Positions 32,983-40,718 of a stretch of DNA of 64,000 nucleotides are shown piece by piece. A program made the translations under genes and the position numbers. Location of the stretch: positions 493,839 through 557,838 of the forward strand of contig LN874946.1 of assembly GCA_001282665.1 (NCBI GenBank). The letters are read 5' to 3'. The notes under the pieces were generated by a model, which was not told where the DNA came from, made no database searches, and saw nothing but the letters and a program-made list of their open reading frames with translations. This DNA is from Clostridiales bacterium mt11. Its GTDB lineage: Bacteria > Bacillota > Clostridia > Tissierellales > Tepidimicrobiaceae. Numbering within the stretch: position 1 is the first letter of the stretch; every line of letters starts with the position of its first letter.

Positions 32983-34116
32983 ATGGCGGAAAGAACTGTA
33001 AAATTGATGCAGGGTAATGAAGCCTGTGTAGAAGGCGCAATTGCAGCTGGAATGAGATTTTATGCAGGCTATCCAATTACTCCTTCAACTGAAATAGCTG
33101 AACTATCAGCAGCAAAATTACCTACAATAGGTGGTAAATTTATTCAAATGGAAGATGAAATCGCAAGTATTAGTGCTATAATAGGTGCATCATTAACTGG
33201 GCACAAGTCCATGACAGCGACTAGTGGTCCTGGATTTTCTCTTAAACAAGAAGGTATTGGATATGCTGTTATATCAGAAGTTCCTTGTGTCATAGTCAAT
33301 GTTCAAAGGGGAGGACCTAGTACGGGATTACCAACTTCTCCTGCTCAAGGTGATATAATGCAAGCTAGATGGGGTACTCATGGAGACCATTCAATAATAG
33401 CCTTATATCCTTCTACAGTAAGAGAAATTTATGATACAACCATTAGGGCTTTTAATTTGGCAGAAAAATATAGAACACCAGTTATATTATTAATGGATGA
33501 AGTAATAGCTCATATGAGAGAAAAAATAGAAATGCCTAATGATGATGAAATCGAGGTATATAATAGGAAAAAGCCTCAGGCCAATTCTAAGTACCTACCT
33601 TATGGAGTTAAGGGAGGAGATATTGTACCAGAGATGGCAAGCTTTGGTGAAGGGTATAGATTCCATGTTACAGGATTAGTTCACAGTGAAACAGGATTTC
33701 CAACCAATAACCATGAAATTGCTGAAAAACTTATTACAAGATTAGTCAATAAAATTGAATACAATGTGGATGATATCGTAGAATATGAAGAATATAAAAT
33801 GGAAGATGCAGATACAGTAATTATTACATATGGTGCGACTGCCAGATCTGCAAAATCTGCTATCGATGCTTTAAGAGAAGAGGGAATTAAAGTTGGTATG
33901 TTTAGACCTATTACTATTTGGCCTATAGCTCAGAAACAGATTGAAGATATTGCAAAGAAGGTAGATAAAATTTCAGTAATAGAAATGAACATGGGACAGT
34001 ATTTCCTTGAAGTAGATAGAATTGCAGGTAAATACACAGAAGTTAATAAGTATGGTCGTGTTAATGGAGAATTAATTGCTCCAGAAGAGATCGTTTCTTT
34101 TATTAAGGAGGGTTAA
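32983..34116 (+). CDS. korA: 2-oxoacid:ferredoxin oxidoreductase alpha subunit
   Basis: 377 residues of the pyruvate/2-oxoacid:acceptor alpha family: GNEACVEGAIAAGMRFYAGYPITPSTEIAE, ATSGPGFSLKQEGIGYAV, QRGGPSTGLPT, RWGTHGDH. The RWGTHGDH motif fits 2-oxoglutarate-type KorA best, although 3-methyl-2-oxobutanoate (VorB) is also possible. The enzyme oxidatively decarboxylates a 2-oxoacid to acyl-CoA and reduces ferredoxin. It is the second gene of a delta-alpha-beta-gamma operon. Confidence 0.88.
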   Translation: MAERTVKLMQGNEACVEGAIAAGMRFYAGYPITPSTEIAELSAAKLPTIGGKFIQMEDEIASISAIIGASLTGHKSMTATSGPGFSLKQEGIGYAVISEVPCVIVNVQRGGPSTGLPTSPAQGDIMQARWGTHGDHSIIALYPSTVREIYDTTIRAFNLAEKYRTPVILLMDEVIAHMREKIEMPNDDEIEVYNRKKPQANSKYLPYGVKGGDIVPEMASFGEGYRFHVTGLVHSETGFPTNNHEIAEKLITRLVNKIEYNVDDIVEYEEYKMEDADTVIITYGATARSAKSAIDALREEGIKVGMFRPITIWPIAQKQIEDIAKKVDKISVIEMNMGQYFLEVDRIAGKYTEVNKYGRVNGELIAPEEIVSFIKEG

Positions 34117-34118
34117 AA

Positions 34119-34928
34119 TTGCCAAGTCAATTAGTTGATAAATACTTTAGAATCGAGAGTTTACCTCATATTTGGTGTCCAGGATGTGGGAACGGAATAG
34201 TTACAAGATCTATTGTAAAAGCTATAGATAATCTAGGATTAGACCAAGATAAGGTATGTATAGTATCGGGTATAGGCTGCTCTTCAAGGGCCTCAGGTTA
34301 TTTAGATTTCAATACAATACATACAACCCACGGACGCGCATTGGCCTTTGCAACTGGTATAAAATTTGCTAATCCTGATTTACATGTAATAGTAATTACA
34401 GGAGATGGTGATTGTGCAGCTATTGGAGGAAATCATTTAATCCATGCAGCAAGAAGAAATATAGATATAACAACGGTTGTATTTAACAATAACATATATG
34501 GTATGACTGGAGGACAATATTCTCCAACTACACCTACAGGGGATAAGGGGACTACAGCTCCTTATGGTAATATAGATGCTAATTTTGATTTGTGTGATTT
34601 AGCAAAAGCTGCTGGAGCTACTTATGTAAGTAGAGCTACTGTTTATGCTGCTAATATGATTATAAAACAAGTAGAGGATGGAGTGAAGAACAAAGGGTTT
34701 TCGTTCATAGAAACTATAACTACTTGCCCAACCTACTATGGCAGGAAGAATAAAAAAGGTGATGCTGTTGATATGATGACCTATTTAAAAGAAAACACGA
34801 TAAATAAAACTGCCTATGATAAACTTCCTGAAGAAAAACGTGAAAATAAAATTGTGGTAGGAGAGTTATATAAGGGACAAAGACCTGAGTATGTAGAAAA
34901 ATATAACAAGATTATAGAATCATTTTAA
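34119..34928 (+). CDS. korB: 2-oxoacid:ferredoxin oxidoreductase beta subunit
   Basis: 269 residues with the thiamine diphosphate domain: HIWCPGCGNGIVTRSI at the N-terminus, GIGCSSRASGYLDFNT, the TPP/Mg motif GDGDCAAIGGNHLIHAARRNID and NNNIYGMTGGQYSPTTPTG. It carries the catalytic cofactor of the complex. The start is TTG immediately after the alpha stop, with GGAGG just upstream. Confidence 0.9.
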   Translation: MPSQLVDKYFRIESLPHIWCPGCGNGIVTRSIVKAIDNLGLDQDKVCIVSGIGCSSRASGYLDFNTIHTTHGRALAFATGIKFANPDLHVIVITGDGDCAAIGGNHLIHAARRNIDITTVVFNNNIYGMTGGQYSPTTPTGDKGTTAPYGNIDANFDLCDLAKAAGATYVSRATVYAANMIIKQVEDGVKNKGFSFIETITTCPTYYGRKNKKGDAVDMMTYLKENTINKTAYDKLPEEKRENKIVVGELYKGQRPEYVEKYNKIIESF

Positions 34929-34943
34929 AGGAGAGATAGAATA

Positions 34944-35507
34944 ATGATACGTCAAGAATTAAGATTGAGCGGTTCAGGTGGGCAAGGTCTTATTTTAGCT
35001 GGAATAATACTAGCGGAGGCTGCTTTACATGATGGAAAAAACGTTGTTCAATCCCAATCCTATGGACCAGAAGCTAGAGGTGGAGCAAGTAAGGCAGAAG
35101 TCATAATAAGTGATGATATTATCAATTATCCTAAGGTTAATCAATGTGATATGTTATTATCATTGACTCAAAAAGCTTGTGATAAGTATATTGATTCTTT
35201 AAAACCTCATGGAATATTGATCTTAGATAGTACGGTTAAAGAACGCCCTAATAGAGATGATATAAAGATTTATTCTGTTCCAATAATAGAGACAGCTTCA
35301 GATAGTTTAAATAAGCCGATGGTTGCTAACATTGTAGCATTGGGCAGTATATATCAATTAACTAAAATCGTAAGTAAAGAATCCTTAGAAAAAGCAGTGT
35401 TAAGCAGAGTGCCCCGAGGGACAGAAGAATTAAATAAAAGAGCATTAGAAGAAGGATTCAAATTAATAGAAAATCATAAGGATAATTCGTATGGAGAAGT
35501 ATGTTGA
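34944..35507 (+). CDS. 2-oxoacid:ferredoxin oxidoreductase gamma subunit
   Basis: 187 residues with LSGSGGQGLILAGIILAEAA and QSYGPEARGGASKAEVIISD, typical gamma-subunit motifs. It binds CoA or contributes to subunit assembly. It overlaps the start of the RpiR-family regulator by 17 bases, so the regulator is translated from the same operon. Confidence 0.9.
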   Translation: MIRQELRLSGSGGQGLILAGIILAEAALHDGKNVVQSQSYGPEARGGASKAEVIISDDIINYPKVNQCDMLLSLTQKACDKYIDSLKPHGILILDSTVKERPNRDDIKIYSVPIIETASDSLNKPMVANIVALGSIYQLTKIVSKESLEKAVLSRVPRGTEELNKRALEEGFKLIENHKDNSYGEVC

Positions 35508-36366
35508 TGTAATTAAAGTTATTCAAAATAATTTTAACCGACTAAGCAAGGGGCAAAAATTAATAGCTGAATTTATAATGAATAATTATGACAAAGCTGC
35601 TTTTATGACAGCAGCAACTTTGGGAAAAACTGTTGGAGTAAGTGAATCCACTGTAGTAAGATTTGCTAACACCCTTGGCTATGATGGATATAGAGAACTG
35701 CAAAAAGAATTACAAGAGCTAATAAAAAACAAGTTAACAACTGTTCAAAGGATTTCTCTGAGCCAAGACTTTACAGACTATGAAAATGCTTTGAAACAAG
35801 TTGTAAAAAAAGACATGGGTAATATAGAAAAAACCCTCAATGAAATAGATTATCATGCTTTTCAGAAGGCTGTAGAAACAACTTTAAAAGCAGAAAATGT
35901 ATATGTACTTGGTCTTAGGTCTTCCTCGTTTTTAGCAGGATATTTAGGTTTCTATTTAAAATTTTTAATAAATAATGTTAAAATTGTAACATCTGGTCCT
36001 AATGATGTCTTTGAACAGTTATTAAAAGCGAATAGCAAGGATACGATTATAGGAATATCCTATCCAAGGTATTCAAAGAGAACTTTGGATGCATTGGACT
36101 ATGGCAAGGATAAGGGATGTAAAATAATTGGTATTACCGATAGTCTTATATCTCCTGCAGCTCAATATGCAGACGTTACATTGATAGCAAGCAGCAATAT
36201 GTTATCCTTCGTAGATTCTTTAGTAGCTCCTATGAGCTTGATAAACGCTTTTATTGTAGCTATTGGAATGGAAAAGAAAGAGGATATTACCGCATATTTT
36301 GAGGATTTGGAAAATATATGGAAAAAACATGGTGTATACGATTCAGATACTAAGAATAAAAACTAA
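35491..36366 (+). CDS. MurR/RpiR family transcriptional regulator
   Basis: 291 residues: an N-terminal HTH of the RpiR family (LSKGQKLIAEFIMNNYDKAAFMTAATLGKTVGVSESTVVRFANTLGYDGY) and a C-terminal SIS domain (about 130-270) with VYVLGLRSSSFLAGYL and GISYPRYSKRTLDALDYGKDKG. SIS domains bind phosphosugars or metabolites. As the last gene of the 2-oxoacid oxidoreductase operon it is a candidate autoregulator; inducer unknown. The coding end forms one arm of a long perfect hairpin. Confidence 0.88.
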   Translation: MEKYVDVIKVIQNNFNRLSKGQKLIAEFIMNNYDKAAFMTAATLGKTVGVSESTVVRFANTLGYDGYRELQKELQELIKNKLTTVQRISLSQDFTDYENALKQVVKKDMGNIEKTLNEIDYHAFQKAVETTLKAENVYVLGLRSSSFLAGYLGFYLKFLINNVKIVTSGPNDVFEQLLKANSKDTIIGISYPRYSKRTLDALDYGKDKGCKIIGITDSLISPAAQYADVTLIASSNMLSFVDSLVAPMSLINAFIVAIGMEKKEDITAYFEDLENIWKKHGVYDSDTKNKN

Positions 36367-36406
36367 GACTGCTCAAATAGCAGTCTTAGTTTTTATTCTT
36401 AGTATC
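36346..36406 (+). terminator. 28-bp perfect hairpin with terminator at the regulator's 3' end
   Basis: Positions 36346-36373 pair without mismatch with 36379-36406 around a five-base loop (CAAAT). The core (36362-36390) followed by TTTTTATT is a standard terminator. The extension of the stem by 16 bp into the coding sequence is unusually long. The symmetric A/T-tracts make it work on both strands. Confidence 0.8.
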
Positions 36407-36625
36407 ATAAATAATCTTATCATAATTGATAATAAAAATACAAAAACAAAAAGCTAAAACACAGATGTTCCTTATTGCATTTTAGACATTTAATTGATAC
36501 AATTTTTTGCATGAGAACTTCAGTTTTTGTAGAGTATTGTTTTTAATAAAAACATTATACTATTAAAGACTTAAACCCTTAAATTTAATCTAAATTTATA
36601 CAAAAATAAAATTGGAGGTATAGAT
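36407..36625 (+). other. Intergenic region before the phosphatase gene
   Basis: About 220 bases without a gene. It contains the palindrome TGTTTTTAATAAAAACA (36538-36554) just upstream of a TATACT (36556-36561) that could be a -10. No good -35 is visible. Nothing else is recognised. Confidence 0.3.
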
Positions 36626-37237
36626 ATGAAAAAGATATATCTAGTAAGACATGGGGAATCCCAATGGAATATACTGAAAAAAATGCAGGGACAACAAGAT
36701 ATTCCTCTTACAGATGAAGGTATGAGGCAAGCTAATCTAATTGGAAATAGATTAATAAATGAAAAAATTGATAGGATATATTCAAGTGATCTTATGAGAG
36801 CATTTAATACAGCGAAGATTATTGGAGAAAAACTTAATATTCATGTAACTCCTATGGAAGAATTTAGAGAAATTAAATTTGGTATATGGGAGGGTATGTC
36901 CAATAAAAAGATGTTAGCAGAATATCCCGATGAATTTTTAACGTGGAAAAAGATGCCTGAAAATTTAAGGATAGAAGGTGCTGAATCATTAGAGCAATTA
37001 CAATCAAGAGCTATGAATGGAATCAATAAGATAATGGCAGATAAAGAAGATGAAAATATATTAATAGTCTCCCATAGTGCTACATTAAAGACAATAATTT
37101 TAAGCTTATTAAATATTGATTTAACCCATTTTAAAAATTTAACTTTAGATAATGTAAGTTTAACTATTATCGAAATGAGAGATTATAATAATGTACTTAA
37201 GACTCTAAATGATACATGTCATGTAAAGGAGAATTGA
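36626..37237 (+). CDS. Histidine phosphatase family protein
   Basis: 203 residues with the catalytic RHGESQWN at 8-15, DLMRAFNTAKII, REIKFGIWEG and VSHSATLK near the C-terminus. It belongs to the cofactor-dependent phosphoglycerate mutase/alpha-ribazole phosphatase superfamily (CobC or GpmB-like). The substrate cannot be told; no cobalamin genes are near. Its stop lies four bases before the BaiN-type flavoprotein start. Confidence 0.85.
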   Translation: MKKIYLVRHGESQWNILKKMQGQQDIPLTDEGMRQANLIGNRLINEKIDRIYSSDLMRAFNTAKIIGEKLNIHVTPMEEFREIKFGIWEGMSNKKMLAEYPDEFLTWKKMPENLRIEGAESLEQLQSRAMNGINKIMADKEDENILIVSHSATLKTIILSLLNIDLTHFKNLTLDNVSLTIIEMRDYNNVLKTLNDTCHVKEN

Positions 37238-37241
37238 TCAT

Positions 37242-38465
37242 ATGCAAGAAAAAGTTGGAGTAATAGGTGGTGGACCAGCAGGAATTGTAGCAGCTGGATT
37301 TGCTGGTTCAAGAGGAAAAGATGTAACATTGATTGAAAAAAACGACCAGTTAGGTAAAAAACTATTTATAACTGGAAAAGGGAGATGTAATATTACTAAT
37401 GCTTCTCCTATTGAGGATTTTTTTGAAAACATCATTACAAACTATACCTTTTTATATAGCAGTTTTTATTCTTTTACGAATAAGGATATAATAGCACTTT
37501 TAGAATCTTACGGGCTTAAAACTAAAGTTGAAAGAGGTAACAGGGTATTTCCCCTTTCAGACAAATCTAGTGATGTTATAAAAGCATTTAAAAAATTTTT
37601 GTCTGATAATGATGTAAATATATTATTAAATAAAAAGATTAAAGATATATACTATAAAGAGAATAAGTTTACAGTCGCATTTCAAGATGATACAAGAGAA
37701 GTATTTGATAAAATAGTAATAGCAACAGGAGGAAAATCCTATCCCTTAACTGGTTCCACAGGCGACGGATATACTTTTGCTAAAAAATTTGGTCATTCCA
37801 TCGAAACTTTAAAACCATCTTTAGTACCTATTGAAACTAATGAAGAATGGATCAAAGAAGTTCAAGGTCTATCATTGAAAAATGTAACACTAACAGCTTC
37901 CATAGATGAGAAAAAGATTCATGAGGAATTTGGGGAGATGCTATTTACTCATTACGGTATATCTGGACCTATAGTACTATCCATGAGTAATCATATCAAT
38001 ATATATGAAAATAAAAAAATAAAATTGTTCATAGATTTAAAACCTGCATTGTCAGAAGAAAAGCTAGATAAACGAATATTGAGAGACTTTGAAGAATTTA
38101 AGAATAGACAAATTAATAATAGTTTAAGTAAATTATTACCTCAAAGACTCATTCCAATAGTTATAAATTTATCTTCTATAGATGGAGAAAAACCTGTTAA
38201 TCAATTTTCAAAATTAGAAAGAGCTAGATTAGTTGATACTATAAAGAATCTCCCTTTAACCTTTAAAAGATTTAGACCAATAGAGGAAGCAATTGTAACC
38301 TCTGGTGGAATATCCATTAAAGAAATAGATCCATCCACTATGGAATCTAAACTTTTACCTGGATTATTCTTTGCAGGAGAGATCATAGATGTAGATGGAT
38401 TGACAGGAGGTTATAATCTTCAAATAGCTTATTCTACCGGATATTTAGCAGGAACCAATATATAA
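37242..38465 (+). CDS. BaiN/HI0933 family FAD-binding flavoprotein
   Basis: 407 residues: N-terminal Rossmann VIGGGPAGIVAAGFAG, the family motif GKGRCNITNA near residue 45, ATGGKSYPLTGSTGDGY, and a C-terminal FAGEIIDVDGLTGGYNLQIAYSTG. This is the HI0933/BaiN flavoprotein family, often annotated as an NAD(P)/FAD oxidoreductase of uncertain function. It is translated directly after the phosphatase and terminated weakly. Confidence 0.88.
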   Translation: MQEKVGVIGGGPAGIVAAGFAGSRGKDVTLIEKNDQLGKKLFITGKGRCNITNASPIEDFFENIITNYTFLYSSFYSFTNKDIIALLESYGLKTKVERGNRVFPLSDKSSDVIKAFKKFLSDNDVNILLNKKIKDIYYKENKFTVAFQDDTREVFDKIVIATGGKSYPLTGSTGDGYTFAKKFGHSIETLKPSLVPIETNEEWIKEVQGLSLKNVTLTASIDEKKIHEEFGEMLFTHYGISGPIVLSMSNHINIYENKKIKLFIDLKPALSEEKLDKRILRDFEEFKNRQINNSLSKLLPQRLIPIVINLSSIDGEKPVNQFSKLERARLVDTIKNLPLTFKRFRPIEEAIVTSGGISIKEIDPSTMESKLLPGLFFAGEIIDVDGLTGGYNLQIAYSTGYLAGTNI

Positions 38466-38546
38466 TATAAAAAAGCCTTATAATCTTTTCATTATTTGCT
38501 AATAATAGGCATAAAGTATTAACAATAATGGATTTAGGAGGCTAAT

Positions 38547-38993
38547 ATGAAAACTGCATTTAATAGATTAGAAAAGTTTATAATTATTTTATCAATACTG
38601 TCCACATCATTTTTACTCATCATACAGTTTTTAAATTATGATGATAATTATACAATATATACCTCTGGACTTAATAGTAAAAATAAGTTTATACCTTTTT
38701 CTAGTACGGAGAAACCTGAAAAAGGTATAGTTATTTTAAAAAATATGGATCCTACCTGCAACGAAATAGAGGTTTTATTAAATGGAAATTCCATTGCTAA
38801 CTTTACAGATAAGGATGAAATAAAAATAAGTGTATATGAAAACGATATAATAGAAATAGACGGCACAAAATATAATAAAAATTTGAATATAAAAGTTGTA
38901 GGCATTAGCAATAATATTAAAAATCCAAAATTAGATACAATTATAACCACATCCCAGAGTATAGAAATTTTAGGCAAAGTTCAATTAAAATAG
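38547..38993 (+). CDS. Membrane-anchored hypothetical protein
   Basis: 148 residues, not recognised. One N-terminal hydrophobic helix (about 11-29) is followed by an extracytoplasmic domain rich in beta-forming residues. No Cys motif for lipidation is visible. Preceded by AGGAGG. The next gene is aroH, with a separate ribosome site. Confidence 0.6.
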   Translation: MKTAFNRLEKFIIILSILSTSFLLIIQFLNYDDNYTIYTSGLNSKNKFIPFSSTEKPEKGIVILKNMDPTCNEIEVLLNGNSIANFTDKDEIKISVYENDIIEIDGTKYNKNLNIKVVGISNNIKNPKLDTIITTSQSIEILGKVQLK

Positions 38994-39043
38994 CTTGTTT
39001 GATTATAGGTTTTAATATATAATTATTAGGGGAAGTGATAAAA

Positions 39044-39406
39044 TTGAATATAACATCAATCAGAGGAGCTATTACAGTTAAAGAAAATAGCAAAGAAGAG
39101 ATAGTTGTAGCTACAAAGGAATTATTGCAAGAGATAGAAAATAGGAATGATTTAAACAAAGAAGATGTTGTTAGTATTTTGTTTTCATCAACTAAAGACT
39201 TAGATGCTGAATACCCCGCTAAGGCTGCTAGGTTATTAGGATATACTCAATGTGGTTTAATGTGTTTTAATGAGATGGAAGTTGTAGGTAGTATGAATAA
39301 ATGTATTAGAGTCATGGTTTTATACCAAAGTTCTTTAGAACAAAGTAATGTAAAACATGTTTATCTTAGAAATGCAAAAACATTGAGACCTGATTTTAAT
39401 AAATAA
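39044..39406 (+). CDS. aroH: Chorismate mutase (AroH type)
   Basis: 120 residues with the monofunctional AroH fold: ITSIRGAITVKENSKEEI, SILFSSTKDLDAEYPAKAAR, LMCFNEMEVVGSMNKCIRVMVL. It converts chorismate to prephenate for Phe/Tyr synthesis. TTG at 39044 follows AGGGGAAG with sensible spacing, while the GTG at 39035 is too close. Upstream of cmk. Confidence 0.9.
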   Translation: MNITSIRGAITVKENSKEEIVVATKELLQEIENRNDLNKEDVVSILFSSTKDLDAEYPAKAARLLGYTQCGLMCFNEMEVVGSMNKCIRVMVLYQSSLEQSNVKHVYLRNAKTLRPDFNK

Positions 39407-39417
39407 AACAGCAATGC

Positions 39418-39432
39418 CACCAATGGGTGGTT
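39418..39432 (+). promoter_or_regulatory. Small CCACC/GGTGG hairpin between aroH and cmk
   Basis: CCACC (39418-39422) and GGTGG (39426-39430) form a five-base stem in the 49-base gap, followed by a T-rich stretch. It may be a weak attenuator. Confidence 0.25.
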
Positions 39433-39455
39433 ATTATTTTATTAGGAGGATTAGC

Positions 39456-40118
39456 ATGGTCGATAATAGATTGGTTATTGCAGTAGACGGACCTGCTGGG
39501 GCAGGTAAAAGTACTATAGCAAAAAAGGTTTCTGAAATACTAAATGTGGAATACATAGATACAGGGGCTATGTATAGAGCTCTGACTTTAAAAGTTATAA
39601 AGAATGGAATCGATTCAAAGGATGTAAAAAATATCATCAGAATAGTCAGTTCTACTTCAATCTACTTTAAAGATAATCATATATTTTTAGATGGGACAAG
39701 GGTAGATGAAGAGATTAGAAAAAACATTATAAACAATAATGTTTCAAATGTTGCAAAGATCAAGGAAGTCAGAGAAGAATTGGTAAGGATGCAGCAGAAA
39801 ATGGCTGAAGAAAACAATGTCATTATGGACGGTAGAGATATAGGAACAGTAGTACTGCCTAATGCAAATTTTAAATTTTTTGTTACCGCTTCTGTTGAAG
39901 AGAGAGCAAGGAGAAGACACAAAGAATTATTAGAAAAAGGCGAAAAAAACATTTGCTATGAGCAAATATTATCTGAAATTAAAGAAAGAGATAGAATAGA
40001 TAGTACAAGAAAAATTGCTCCCTTAAAAAAGGCTACAGATGCATATGAAATCGATACTACAAATAAGAGTATTAAGCAATGTACTGATGAGATTGTCAAT
40101 ATAATTGAAGGGAGGTAA
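39456..40118 (+). CDS. cmk: Cytidylate kinase
   Basis: 220 residues with the P-loop GPAGAGKST (residues 11-19), YIDTGAMYRALTLKV, MDGRDIGTVVLPNANFKFFVTAS and RDRIDSTRKIAPLKKATDA. It phosphorylates CMP/dCMP. Starts MVDNRLVIAVDG behind AGGAGGA. The cmk-plsC-ispH/rpsA order is a classical clostridial operon. Confidence 0.94.
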   Translation: MVDNRLVIAVDGPAGAGKSTIAKKVSEILNVEYIDTGAMYRALTLKVIKNGIDSKDVKNIIRIVSSTSIYFKDNHIFLDGTRVDEEIRKNIINNNVSNVAKIKEVREELVRMQQKMAEENNVIMDGRDIGTVVLPNANFKFFVTASVEERARRRHKELLEKGEKNICYEQILSEIKERDRIDSTRKIAPLKKATDAYEIDTTNKSIKQCTDEIVNIIEGR

Positions 40119-40122
40119 CTAA

Positions 40123-40707
40123 TTGTATTTTTATCATATAGCAAGATTTCTTGTTAATGTTGTTTTTAGGATAATCTTTAGAATAGATATTATTGGGAGA
40201 GAGAATATTCCTAAAGAAGGAAGATTGGTTTTATGTTCAAATCATATTAGTCTTTTAGACCCTATTATGTTAGCTATAGCTGTACCTAGACCTATATCAT
40301 TTATGGCTAAAAAAGAATTGTTTGAAAACAAGGTATTATCAAAATTAATTTATGCTTTAGGAGCTTTCCCAGTAGATAGAGAAAGCTCAGATTTAACAGC
40401 TATAAAAACATCTTTAAGAGTATTAAAGGATGAAAAAATATTGGGTATATTCCCCGAAGGTACTAGAGTACATGAGATGAATTTAGAAAATACAAAACCG
40501 GGAATCAGCTTGATAAGTATAAAGAGTAAATCACCAGTTATTCCTATATTTATTGAATCTAAATATAAACCCTTTAGTAGAGTAACCATAAAAATAGGAA
40601 ATCCTATTTACTTTGATGATCATTATGGTAAAAAACTTAATACTGAAGATTATCAAGATATTAGTAAATATATTATGAAATCAATATATTCATTAAAAAC
40701 TGTTTAG
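40123..40707 (+). CDS. plsC: 1-acyl-sn-glycerol-3-phosphate acyltransferase
   Basis: 194 residues with the catalytic HxxxxD in SNHISLLDPIM, AFPVDRE, and FPEGTR for glycerol-3-phosphate binding. It makes phosphatidic acid from lysophosphatidic acid at the inner membrane. TTG start four bases after the cmk stop, with GGGAGG upstream. Confidence 0.9.
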   Translation: MYFYHIARFLVNVVFRIIFRIDIIGRENIPKEGRLVLCSNHISLLDPIMLAIAVPRPISFMAKKELFENKVLSKLIYALGAFPVDRESSDLTAIKTSLRVLKDEKILGIFPEGTRVHEMNLENTKPGISLISIKSKSPVIPIFIESKYKPFSRVTIKIGNPIYFDDHYGKKLNTEDYQDISKYIMKSIYSLKTV

Positions 40708-40718
40708 GAGGAAAAGGT

